Shown piece by piece: positions 31,325-38,515 of a stretch of DNA of 64,000 bases. The notes under the pieces were generated by a model, which was given only the letters and a program-made list of their open reading frames with translations, was not told the origin of the DNA and did no database searches. Numbering within the stretch: position 1 is the stretch's first letter; each line of letters starts with the position of its first letter. The position numbers were made by a program, and so were the translations under genes. Origin of the DNA: Oceanitalea sp047302425 (GTDB taxonomy: Bacteria > Actinomycetota > Actinomycetes > Actinomycetales > Actinomycetaceae); the NCBI RefSeq assembly GCF_047302425.1, contig NZ_CP154855.1, positions 3,286,001-3,350,000 of the forward strand. The letters are read 5' to 3'.

Positions 31325-32197
31325 ATGCGCATCTTCGACCCGCACATCCACATGACGTCCCGCACGACGGACGACTACGAGGCCATGCACGCGGCCGGCG
31401 TGCGGGCGCTGGTCGAGCCGGCCTTCTGGCTCGGACAGCCGCGCACGAGCGTGGAGTCCTTCGTCGACTACTTCGACAGCCTCGTGGGCTGGGAGCGCTT
31501 CCGGGCCTCGCAGTTCGGCATCGCCCACCACGCGACCATCGCGCTCAACCCCAAGGAGGCCAACGACCCGCGCTGCGTCGGTGTGCTCGACCTCCTGCCT
31601 CGTTACCTCGCCAAGGACGGCGTCGTCGCCGTCGGCGAGGTCGGCTTCGACTCGATGACCGAGGCGGAGGTGCGGGCCTTCACCCGCCAGCTCGAGCTCG
31701 CCGGGGAGCACGGCCTGCCCGCCATGGTCCACACGCCCCACCGGGACAAGGCCGCCGGCACCCGGCGCACCCTCGACCTCGTCCGCGAGGTGGGGATCGA
31801 GCCGGGCAGGGTCGTCGTCGACCACCTCAACGAGACGACGGTCGAGATGGTCGACGACGCCGGCGCCTGGCTCGCGTTCTCCATCTACCCGGACACGAAG
31901 ATGGACGAGCACCGCATGGTGCGCATCCTCCAGGAGCGCGGGCTGGAGCGGGTGCTGGTCAACTCCGCCGCGGACTGGGGCCGCAGCGACCCGCTCAAGA
32001 CGTACAAGACCGGGCAGGCGATGCTCGCCGCCGGCTTCACCGACGACGACGTCGACCGCGTGCTGTGGCGCAACCCCGTGGAGTTCTTCGGGCAGTCCGG
32101 GCGGCTCATGCTCGGCTACGACACCTCCGACACGACGGCCGCGACCTTCGAGGGCAACTCCATCCTCCGCGGCGAGCGCCCGGCGGCCGAGGTCTGA
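31325..32197 (+). CDS. eboB: EboB-like TatD-family metal hydrolase
   Basis: A 290-residue amidohydrolase-superfamily TIM barrel. Metal ligands are visible in order: FDPHIHM near the N-terminus, VGEVGFDS, MVHTPHRDKA, VVDHLNETT and NSAADWGRSDP. TatD proteins are typically deoxyribonucleases, but members in ebo clusters are thought to act in small-molecule metabolism. Start ATG 31325 has GAGGAG 8 nt upstream, and the gene follows eboA after 24 nt. It is cytoplasmic with no extra domains. Confidence 0.83.
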   Translation: MRIFDPHIHMTSRTTDDYEAMHAAGVRALVEPAFWLGQPRTSVESFVDYFDSLVGWERFRASQFGIAHHATIALNPKEANDPRCVGVLDLLPRYLAKDGVVAVGEVGFDSMTEAEVRAFTRQLELAGEHGLPAMVHTPHRDKAAGTRRTLDLVREVGIEPGRVVVDHLNETTVEMVDDAGAWLAFSIYPDTKMDEHRMVRILQERGLERVLVNSAADWGRSDPLKTYKTGQAMLAAGFTDDDVDRVLWRNPVEFFGQSGRLMLGYDTSDTTAATFEGNSILRGERPAAEV

Positions 32198-32200
32198 GCC

Positions 32201-33367
32201 GTGCGACTACGACACCCGGGGGGCGGCGTCGTCCACCTCGCCTACTGCAGCAACGTCCACCCCGCAGAGGACCTCGCGGGTATCCACGCGCAGCTGCGGC
32301 GCTTCGCCGGACCGGTCCGCGAGCGCCTCGGCGTCGACCGGCTCGGCCTGGGGCTGTGGCTGCCGGCCGCGGCGGCGGGCCGTCTCGCGGCCGAGCCCGG
32401 CGAGCTCGACGACCTGCGCCGCGTCGTGGACGAGCAGGGGCTGGAGGTCGTCACCCTCAACGCCTTCCCCTACGGCGGCTTCCACGACCCCGTCGTCAAG
32501 CACAAGGTCTACCGCCCGGACTGGACCGAGCGGGCGCGGCTCGACTACACGCTGGCCGCGGCCCGGGTGCTGGCCGGCCTGCTGCCCGCCGACGCCGCCC
32601 GCGGCAGCATCAGCACCCTGCCGCTGGCGTGGGCGACGCCGTGGTCGGAGGAGGCAGCCCAGGCCGCCCGCGCGAACCTCGACGCGCTCGCCGGCGGCCT
32701 CGCGCGGTTGCGGGACGACACCGGCCGCACCGTGCGCGTCGGCTTCGAGCCCGAGCCCGGCTGCGTCGTCGAGACGACGGCGGACGCGGTGCGGGAGCTG
32801 GCCGGCATCGACACCGAGCTCCTCGGGGTGTGCGTCGACACCGCCCACCTCGCCACCGCCTTCGAGGACGCCGACGAGGCGATGGGCCGGCTGGCCGCCG
32901 CCGGTCTGCCGGTCGTCAAGGCACAGCTGTCCGCGGCGCTGCACGTCGCCGACCCGGCGGCGGCCGTGGCGGCCGGCCTGCTCGACGACTTCGTCGAGGA
33001 CCGCTTCCTCCACCAGGTCCGTGAGCCGGTGGCCGCGGGTGTGGCCGGCCGCGACGACCTGCCGGACGCGCTCGGCGGCTCCCCGCTGCCGGCGCAGGCG
33101 CCGTGGCGGGTGCACTTCCACCTGCCGCTGCACTCGGCCCCGCGTGCCCCGCTCGCCGCGACGACCACCGAGCTCAGCGCCTCCGCGCGGGCCCTCGTGG
33201 GCGGGGAGCGCCCGCTGACCGACCACCTCGAGGTGGAGACCTACACGTGGTCGGTGCTGCCCGCCGACCAGCGGCCCACCGACGACGACGGGCTCGTCGC
33301 CGGGATCGCCGCCGAGCTGGACCACGCGCGCGCGGAGCTCCACGCGCTCGGACTGGAGGACGCATGA
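32201..33367 (+). CDS. eboE: EboE-like metabolite traffic TIM barrel protein
   Basis: A 388-residue protein of the EboE family, related to xylose-isomerase-like TIM barrels. LAYCSNVHPAEDL close to the N-terminus is the family hallmark. NAFPYGGFHDPVVKHKVYRP, GFEPEPGCVVET, GVCVDTAHLA and VHFHLPLHS supply possible metal and sugar contacts. The family was named metabolite traffic protein after its role in export of the cyanobacterial sunscreen scytonemin, but its chemistry is not settled. The GTG start at 32201 is 3 nt after the TatD stop, and the end overlaps the next ATG. Confidence 0.83.
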   Translation: MRLRHPGGGVVHLAYCSNVHPAEDLAGIHAQLRRFAGPVRERLGVDRLGLGLWLPAAAAGRLAAEPGELDDLRRVVDEQGLEVVTLNAFPYGGFHDPVVKHKVYRPDWTERARLDYTLAAARVLAGLLPADAARGSISTLPLAWATPWSEEAAQAARANLDALAGGLARLRDDTGRTVRVGFEPEPGCVVETTADAVRELAGIDTELLGVCVDTAHLATAFEDADEAMGRLAAAGLPVVKAQLSAALHVADPAAAVAAGLLDDFVEDRFLHQVREPVAAGVAGRDDLPDALGGSPLPAQAPWRVHFHLPLHSAPRAPLAATTTELSASARALVGGERPLTDHLEVETYTWSVLPADQRPTDDDGLVAGIAAELDHARAELHALGLEDA

Positions 33368-34740
33368 CCGACAAGCTGCTCGTGCTCAACGTCGTCGCGC
33401 TCACCCCGCGGCTCCTCGAGCACATGCCCCGCCTCAGGCGGGTGGCCCAGCAGGGCTACCGCGCCCGCCTCGACACCGTGCTCCCGGCCGTCACCTGCAC
33501 GGCGCAGTCCACCTACCTCACCGGCCTGCCGCCCAGCGAGCACGGCATCGTCGCCAACGGGTGGTTCTTCCGCGACCTCGGCGACATCCTCCTGTGGCGC
33601 CAGCACAGCGGCCTCGTCGAGGGCGAGCGGGTGTGGGAGACGATCCGCCGCCACCGCCCCGACTACCGCGTGGCCAACGTGTGCTGGTGGTACGCGATGG
33701 GCGCCGACGTCGACACGACCGTCACCCCGCGCCCGGAGTACCACGCCGACGGGCGCAAGGAGCCGGACTGCTGGACCTGGCCGCCGTCGCTGCACGACGA
33801 GCTCGTCGCCGAGCTCGGCCCCTTCCCGCTGTTCACCTTCTGGGGCCCCGGCGCGAACATCGAGTCCTCGAGGTGGATCGTCGGCGCGACCCGCAAGGTC
33901 TTGCCCGACCACGACCTCACCCTCGCCTACATCCCCCACCTCGACTACGACCTCCAGCGCTTCGGCCCCTCCGGCCCGGAGGCCGTGCGCGCCGCCAAGG
34001 AGGTCGACGAGGCGCTCGCCCCGCTGCTGGACGACGCCGAGCGGATGGGCGCGACCGTCGTCGTCCTCAGCGAGTACGGGATCACCGACGTCAACCGGCC
34101 CGTGGACGTCAACCGGCTGCTGCGCCGGGCGGGCCTGCTCCACGTCCACCGCAACTCGACCGGCGAGATCCTCGACCCGTGGACCTCCAGGGCTTTCGCC
34201 GTCGCCGACCACCAGGTCGCCCACGTCTACGTCCGCGACCCCGCCGACGTGCCCACGGTCCGTGACCTGCTCGCCGGGCTGCCCGGCGTCGAGCAGGTGC
34301 TCGACGAGGAGGGCAAGAGGGCCGCTGGGCTGGACCACCCGCGCTCGGGCGAGCTCGTCCTCGTCGCCGAGCCGGGCGCGTGGTTCACGTACTACTACTG
34401 GCTCGACGACAGGGACGCCCCCGACTTCGCCCGGCTCGTGGAGATCCACAAGAAGCCCGGCTACGACCCCGTCGAGCTGTTCATGGACCCGAAGGACCGG
34501 TGGGTCAAGCTGCGGGCCGGCAAGGCGCTGCTGCGCAAGAAGCTCGGGATGCGCTACATGATGGACGTCGTCCCGCTCGACCCGGCGCCGCTGCGCGGCA
34601 GCCACGGCCGCCTGCCCGAGACCCCGGACGAGGGCCCGGTGCTCCTGTGCTCCGACCCCTCCACGGCGCGGGACCACGTGCGGGCGACCGAGGTCCGCGA
34701 CCTCCTCCTCGACCTCGCCGGCGTCCCCACCCCCGCCTGA
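33364..34740 (+). CDS. eboF: EboF-like alkaline phosphatase superfamily protein
   Basis: A 458-residue protein related to nucleotide pyrophosphatase/phosphodiesterases. The nucleophile loop TCTAQSTYLTG at about residues 40-50 is present, as are YIPHLDYDLQRFGPSGP and AVADHQVAHVYV. Two places depart from the classical two-zinc site: the first strand reads LVLNVVALTP where family members have an Asp before Gly, and the later D-H-G motif reads SEYGITDV. It may bind metals differently or hydrolyse only certain phosphoesters. It is the last gene of the cluster (ATGA overlap) and is followed by a repeat array that can end transcription. Confidence 0.75.
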   Translation: MTDKLLVLNVVALTPRLLEHMPRLRRVAQQGYRARLDTVLPAVTCTAQSTYLTGLPPSEHGIVANGWFFRDLGDILLWRQHSGLVEGERVWETIRRHRPDYRVANVCWWYAMGADVDTTVTPRPEYHADGRKEPDCWTWPPSLHDELVAELGPFPLFTFWGPGANIESSRWIVGATRKVLPDHDLTLAYIPHLDYDLQRFGPSGPEAVRAAKEVDEALAPLLDDAERMGATVVVLSEYGITDVNRPVDVNRLLRRAGLLHVHRNSTGEILDPWTSRAFAVADHQVAHVYVRDPADVPTVRDLLAGLPGVEQVLDEEGKRAAGLDHPRSGELVLVAEPGAWFTYYYWLDDRDAPDFARLVEIHKKPGYDPVELFMDPKDRWVKLRAGKALLRKKLGMRYMMDVVPLDPAPLRGSHGRLPETPDEGPVLLCSDPSTARDHVRATEVRDLLLDLAGVPTPA

Positions 34741-34744
34741 CTTA

Positions 34745-34835
34745 CCGCCGACAGCAGGCTTGTTCCACAGCGCATCCCCTGCCGCCGACAGCACACTTAC
34801 CGCCGACAGCACACTTACCGCCGACAGCACAGTTA
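34745..34835 (+). repeat. CCGCCGACAG repeat array I
   Basis: Four direct copies of the core CCGCCGACAGCA begin at 34745, 34782, 34800 and 34818; the last three are spaced exactly 18 nt apart (unit CCGCCGACAGCACACTTA). No inverted copy is nearby, unlike the four other arrays. It follows the ebo-type cluster immediately. Confidence 0.85.
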
Positions 34836-34881
34836 CCGACCGGGTGCGCCGGCGGACGACCGTCGCCGCCGCGCGGACCGA

Positions 34882-34914
34882 TACGGTAAGCGGGCCGGCA
34901 GGCGCCCGCCTGCC
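34882..34914 (+). promoter_or_regulatory. possible manA promoter with leader hairpin
   Basis: TACGGT (34882-34887) would start a transcript near 34895. GGCAGGCG/CGCCTGCC (34897-34914) then forms an 8-bp hairpin at the 5' end of the 36-nt leader, before the AGAGGTGG ribosome site. Confidence 0.4.
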
Positions 34915-34930
34915 GCGGTGAGAGGTGGAG

Positions 34931-36130
34931 ATGCGCCGAGTTCTCGGGGTCCCGCGCGACTACGCATGGGGCTCGCCGTCGGCGATCCACGAGCTCATGG
35001 GCAGCGAGCCGGACGGCGCACCGCTCGCCGAGCTCTGGTTCGGCGCACACCCCAGCGGGCCGGCCCCCACCGACGACGGCGCTACCGACGTGCGCGCGCT
35101 CATCGAGGACGACCCCGCCGGCACCCTCGGCCGCGACGTCCTCGCCCGCTTCGGCACCCGGCTGCCCTACCTGCTCAAGCTCATCGCCCCGCGCCGGCCG
35201 CTCTCCCTCCAGGTGCACCCCGACCTCGCGCGGGCCCGGGAGCGTTTCGCCGCCGAGAACCGCGCGGGCGTCCCGCTCGACGCCCCGTGGCGCAACTACC
35301 GCGACCCCAACCACAAGCCCGAGCTCGTCTTCGCGCTCACCACCTTCGAGGCGGTCTCCGGCTTCCGCGCCCCGCGGCGGGCCGCCGAGCTCCTCGCCGA
35401 GCTCGACGCCCCGCTCGCCCGTGAGCTCCATGCCACGCTGCTCAGCGACCCCACACCCGGGGGCATGCGCACCGCCTTCACCGCGCTCCTCGACCCGGCG
35501 ACCCGCCCCTCGGCAGCGGAGGTGAGCGCCGTCGTCGCCGCGTGCCGGCAGCGGGTGGCGGACGGGTCACCCTCCCCCCGCGCGGACGGGATCGTCGTCC
35601 GGCTCGCGGAGGAGCACCCGCACGACCCGGGCGTCGTCGCCTCCCTGCTCCTCAACCCCGTGACGCTGCGGCCCGGGGACTCGCTGTTCGTCCCCGCGGG
35701 CGGGGTGCACGCCTACCTCTCGGGGATCGGCGTCGAGGTCATGGCCTCGTCGGACAACGTCCTGCGCGCGGGGCTGACGAGCAAGCACGTCGACGTCGCC
35801 GAGGTGCTCGACTGCGTCGACTACGTCGCCGCGCCGCCGATCCGGGTGGCGCCGGAGGTCTTCCACGGCGCCACGCGCGTGTTCTACGCGCCGGTGGACG
35901 ACTTCGAGCTGTCGGTCACCACCCTCGCCGACGGCGACTGCACCGACGGCCCCCGACCACTGCCGGGCCGCGGCCCGCGCATGCTCGTCTGCCTCGACGG
36001 CACGATGGAGGTCGCGGGAGCCTCGGGCAGCCTCGTCCTGCGCCGCAGTGAGGCCGCCTTCGTCCGCGCCGACGACGGACCGCTCACCGTCCACGGCACG
36101 GGCACCCTGGTCCAGGCGGACGTCCCGTAG
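34931..36130 (+). CDS. manA: mannose-6-phosphate isomerase, class I
   Basis: A 399-residue zinc isomerase linking fructose 6-phosphate and mannose 6-phosphate, the entry to GDP-mannose for envelope glycans. Zinc ligands are visible in SLQVHPDLARA, NHKPELVFA and VPAGGVHAYLSG. ENRAGVPLDAPWRNYRDPNH is the usual loop before the HKPE motif. ATG 34931 follows AGAGGTGG; GTG 34925 would add two residues. It lies between two repeat arrays and has its own transcription unit. The rest of the mannose branch (phosphomannomutase, GDP-mannose pyrophosphorylase) is not in the window. Confidence 0.92.
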   Translation: MRRVLGVPRDYAWGSPSAIHELMGSEPDGAPLAELWFGAHPSGPAPTDDGATDVRALIEDDPAGTLGRDVLARFGTRLPYLLKLIAPRRPLSLQVHPDLARARERFAAENRAGVPLDAPWRNYRDPNHKPELVFALTTFEAVSGFRAPRRAAELLAELDAPLARELHATLLSDPTPGGMRTAFTALLDPATRPSAAEVSAVVAACRQRVADGSPSPRADGIVVRLAEEHPHDPGVVASLLLNPVTLRPGDSLFVPAGGVHAYLSGIGVEVMASSDNVLRAGLTSKHVDVAEVLDCVDYVAAPPIRVAPEVFHGATRVFYAPVDDFELSVTTLADGDCTDGPRPLPGRGPRMLVCLDGTMEVAGASGSLVLRRSEAAFVRADDGPLTVHGTGTLVQADVP

Positions 36131-36132
36131 CA

Positions 36133-36287
36133 CCGCCGACAGCACACCTCCGCGTCGGCGGTAAGTGCACTGTCGGCGATAAGTGTGCTGTCGGCGACAA
36201 CTCTGCTGTCGGCGGTAAGTGTGCTGTCGGCGGTAAGTGTGCTGTCGGCGGTAAGTGTGCTGTCGGCGGTAACTGTGCTGTCGGCGG
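36133..36287. repeat. CCGCCGACAG repeat array II, bidirectional hairpin
   Basis: One direct copy (CCGCCGACAGCA at 36133-36144) is followed by eight inverted copies, seven with the full CTGTCGGCG core, mostly TAAGTGTGCTGTCGGCGG at 18-nt steps. The direct copy can pair with any inverted copy. The array fills the gap between convergent manA and the CAP-repeat gene and probably ends transcription from both sides. Confidence 0.85.
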
Positions 36288-36298
36288 GCGGGGGCGGG

Positions 36299-37495
36299 TC
36301 AGCAGCTGCTGGCGAAGCGCTGGGTGTTGTAGACGTCGCCGTTGGCGGCCTGCGTCGTCCCCGCCGCGAAGTAGCGGTGCGCCGGGTTGAGGATGTTGGC
36401 ACGGTGGCCGGCCGAGTTCATGTAGGCCTCGACGGCGGCGTCCGGGTCGTTCGCGTACCCGGGCGACCCGTAGAAGATGTTCTCGGCGGCGGCCACGCAG
36501 CCGGCGGCCCGGGCGTCGGCGCGGATCGTGTCGGCCGAGGCGTGCTCGAGCTCCCCCGTGCGGGCCATCCACTCGGAGTGGCGCAGCGCGCCGGCCCGCA
36601 GACCGGTCGAGAGCTGCATCGGGGCGACGCCCGCCGCGGCGCGCTCGGCGTTGACGAGCCGGAACATCCGCTCGTCGTAGGCCGTGAGCCCGCCCTGCGC
36701 CGGCGGCTGCTGCGCGGGCGCGTCCCGGCGCACGCCGAGGGTCGTGCTCCGGTCACCGTTCCAGTCACCGACGAGGACGGCGTCCCCGGCGCGGCCGAAG
36801 GCCGTGACGCGGTCGGCGGCACCGGCGCTGATCGTGTTCTTCACGTAGTAGGTGTTGCCGCGCCGCACCCCGAGGGAGTCGGTGCCGTCACCGTTCCAGT
36901 CGCCGACGATGACCTGGTCACCGGGGCGCCCGTAGCCGACGACGACGTCCGCGGCGCCGCCCCGCAGGGAGTTCTTCAGGTGGTAGACCTGGCCGCGTCG
37001 CACGCCGAGGGTGTCGACGCCGTCGCCGTCCCAGTCACCGACGATGACCTGGTCACCGGGGCGCCCGTAGCCGACGACGCGGTCGGCGGCGCCGCCCGAG
37101 AGGCTGTTCTTGAAGTGGTACACGCTGCCGCGCCGCACGACCGGGGTGTCGACGCCGTCACCGTCCCAGTCGCCCATGAGCACGGTGTCGCCCAGGCGCC
37201 CGTAGGCGACGACGCGCTGGGCCGCCCCGCCCGTGAGGGTGTTGGTGAAGTAGTAGGTGCTCCCGCGCCGGACGGCCAGCGTGTCGCTGCCGTTGCCGTC
37301 CCAGTCGCCGACGTACACGCGGTCACCGGCGCGGCCGTAGGCGAAGGCGCGGTCGGTGCGCCCGGCCCAGCCGTCGGACAGGTAGTACATGCTGCCCTCG
37401 CCGCCGACCTCCCCACCCTTGGCGGTGGCGGGCGCGCCGACGGCGAGCAGTGCGGCCGTCAGCGCAGCGGCCACGACTGTGCGGTGCGTTCTCAT
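36299..37495 (-). CDS. secreted five-repeat propeller protein with C-terminal CAP domain
   Basis: A 398-residue paralogue of the 6387-7583 protein. The signal peptide (AAALTAALLAVGAPATA) ends near residue 26. Five 45-residue repeats with forms of GDWDGDGVDTLGVRRG follow; the last (GDWNGDRSTTLGVRRD) has partly lost its acidic loop. A CAP/SCP domain from about residue 268 contains LVNAERAAAGVAPM, HSEWMAR, AENIFYGS and GHRANILNP, so the cleft His-Glu-His set is kept. GGGGGAAG precedes the ATG by 1-2 nt. It is probably wall-associated; function unknown. It is convergent with manA across repeat array II. Confidence 0.85.
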   Translation of the reverse strand: MRTHRTVVAAALTAALLAVGAPATAKGGEVGGEGSMYYLSDGWAGRTDRAFAYGRAGDRVYVGDWDGNGSDTLAVRRGSTYYFTNTLTGGAAQRVVAYGRLGDTVLMGDWDGDGVDTPVVRRGSVYHFKNSLSGGAADRVVGYGRPGDQVIVGDWDGDGVDTLGVRRGQVYHLKNSLRGGAADVVVGYGRPGDQVIVGDWNGDGTDSLGVRRGNTYYVKNTISAGAADRVTAFGRAGDAVLVGDWNGDRSTTLGVRRDAPAQQPPAQGGLTAYDERMFRLVNAERAAAGVAPMQLSTGLRAGALRHSEWMARTGELEHASADTIRADARAAGCVAAAENIFYGSPGYANDPDAAVEAYMNSAGHRANILNPAHRYFAAGTTQAANGDVYNTQRFASSC

Positions 37496-37602
37496 GCTTC
37501 CCCCATTCGCCGCCCGCGGCGGCAGCGGTCAGTGACCCTGCCCACCCTAGGTCGCCCGACGGCGCCCGGCACCCGGGCGGCCCCCGCCGCCGGGGCCGCT
37601 GC

Positions 37603-38463
37603 TCAGGCGAGCACCACGGGGGCGGCGACCGTCCACCGCTCGGCCCAGTGGCCGATGGGCTCGACGCCCGCCGCGCGCAGGGCGTCGTGGCCGAGCACGG
37701 AGTACGAGGGGCGCGGAGCCGGGCGCGAGAAGGCCTCCGCCGTCGTCTGCGCGACCATCGCGGGGTCCTTGCCCAGCGTGCGGACGATCTCCTCGGTGAA
37801 GCCGTGCCAGGAGACCGAGCCGCTCGAGGTGCCGTGGTAGGTCCCGGACGGTGCGTCGGCCGCGACCATCCGCAGGACGAGGTCGGCAAGGTCCGCCGTC
37901 CACGTGGGCTGCCCCACCTCGTCGGCGACGACGCTGAGCGAGTCGCGCTCGGACGCCAGGCGCGCCATCGTCTTGGGGAAGCAGGGGCCGTGCGCGCCGT
38001 ACAGCCAGGCGGTGCGCACGATGAGGTGGTCGGGCGTCTCCGCCCGCACGGCCCACTCCCCGGCCATCTTCGTGCGGCCGTAGGCCGAGCGCGGCGCCGC
38101 GGCGGCGGACTCGGGGTAGGGCTGGGACGCGTCGCCGGCGAAGACGTAGTCGGTGGAGATCTGCACCATCCGCGCGCCCGCGAGGCGGGCGGCGCGGGCG
38201 AGGAGCTGCGGGGCGACGGCGTTGAGGGTGAAGGCCGCGCCCTCCTGCTCCTCGGCGTCGTCGACGGCGGTCCACGCCGCGCAGTTGACGACGACGTCGA
38301 CGTCCCGCACCTGCTGCGCCACCGCGTGAGGGTCGGTGACGTCGAGCTCGCCGCGGTCCAGGGCACGCACGTCCGCGCCCTCCTGGCGCAGTCGTTCGCA
38401 CAGGTCGGTGCCGAGCATCCCGCCGGCTCCGGTCACGATCCAGCGTGTCTCCGAGATCTTCAC
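37603..38463 (-). CDS. rmlD: dTDP-4-dehydrorhamnose reductase
   Basis: A 286-residue short-chain dehydrogenase that makes dTDP-L-rhamnose from dTDP-4-keto-rhamnose with NADPH. WIVTGAGGMLGTDLCERL is the nucleotide-binding loop, NCAAWTAVDDAE and STDYVFAGD carry the family signature and catalytic Thr, and YGRTKMAGE holds the Tyr-x3-Lys pair. Start GTG 38463 is favoured by TACCCT (38475-38470) exactly 6 nt upstream. A frame extension to 38586 is a shadow of the next gene. rmlA, rmlB and rmlC are not in the window. Rhamnose should end in wall polysaccharide. Confidence 0.9.
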   Translation of the reverse strand: MKISETRWIVTGAGGMLGTDLCERLRQEGADVRALDRGELDVTDPHAVAQQVRDVDVVVNCAAWTAVDDAEEQEGAAFTLNAVAPQLLARAARLAGARMVQISTDYVFAGDASQPYPESAAAAPRSAYGRTKMAGEWAVRAETPDHLIVRTAWLYGAHGPCFPKTMARLASERDSLSVVADEVGQPTWTADLADLVLRMVAADAPSGTYHGTSSGSVSWHGFTEEIVRTLGKDPAMVAQTTAEAFSRPAPRPSYSVLGHDALRAAGVEPIGHWAERWTVAAPVVLA

Positions 38464-38469
38464 GCCCCC

Positions 38470-38475
38470 AGGGTA
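38470..38475 (-). promoter_or_regulatory. -10 element of leaderless rmlD promoter
   Basis: TACCCT on the minus strand lies 6 nt before GTG 38463. No ribosome site is present apart from the G-run in between. Confidence 0.45.
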
Positions 38476-38515
38476 GTCGGCCGCCCGCGGGGTGCAGGAC
38501 GGCCCCCGGCGGCGG

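Noticed and set aside
34882..34930. Riboswitch upstream of manA
   Set aside because: Only one short 8-bp hairpin is present in a 36-nt leader, too little for any known riboswitch class.
36133..36287. CRISPR-like array of 18-bp repeats
   Set aside because: There are no unique spacers: the units are directly adjacent, mixed in orientation, and no cas genes are in the window.
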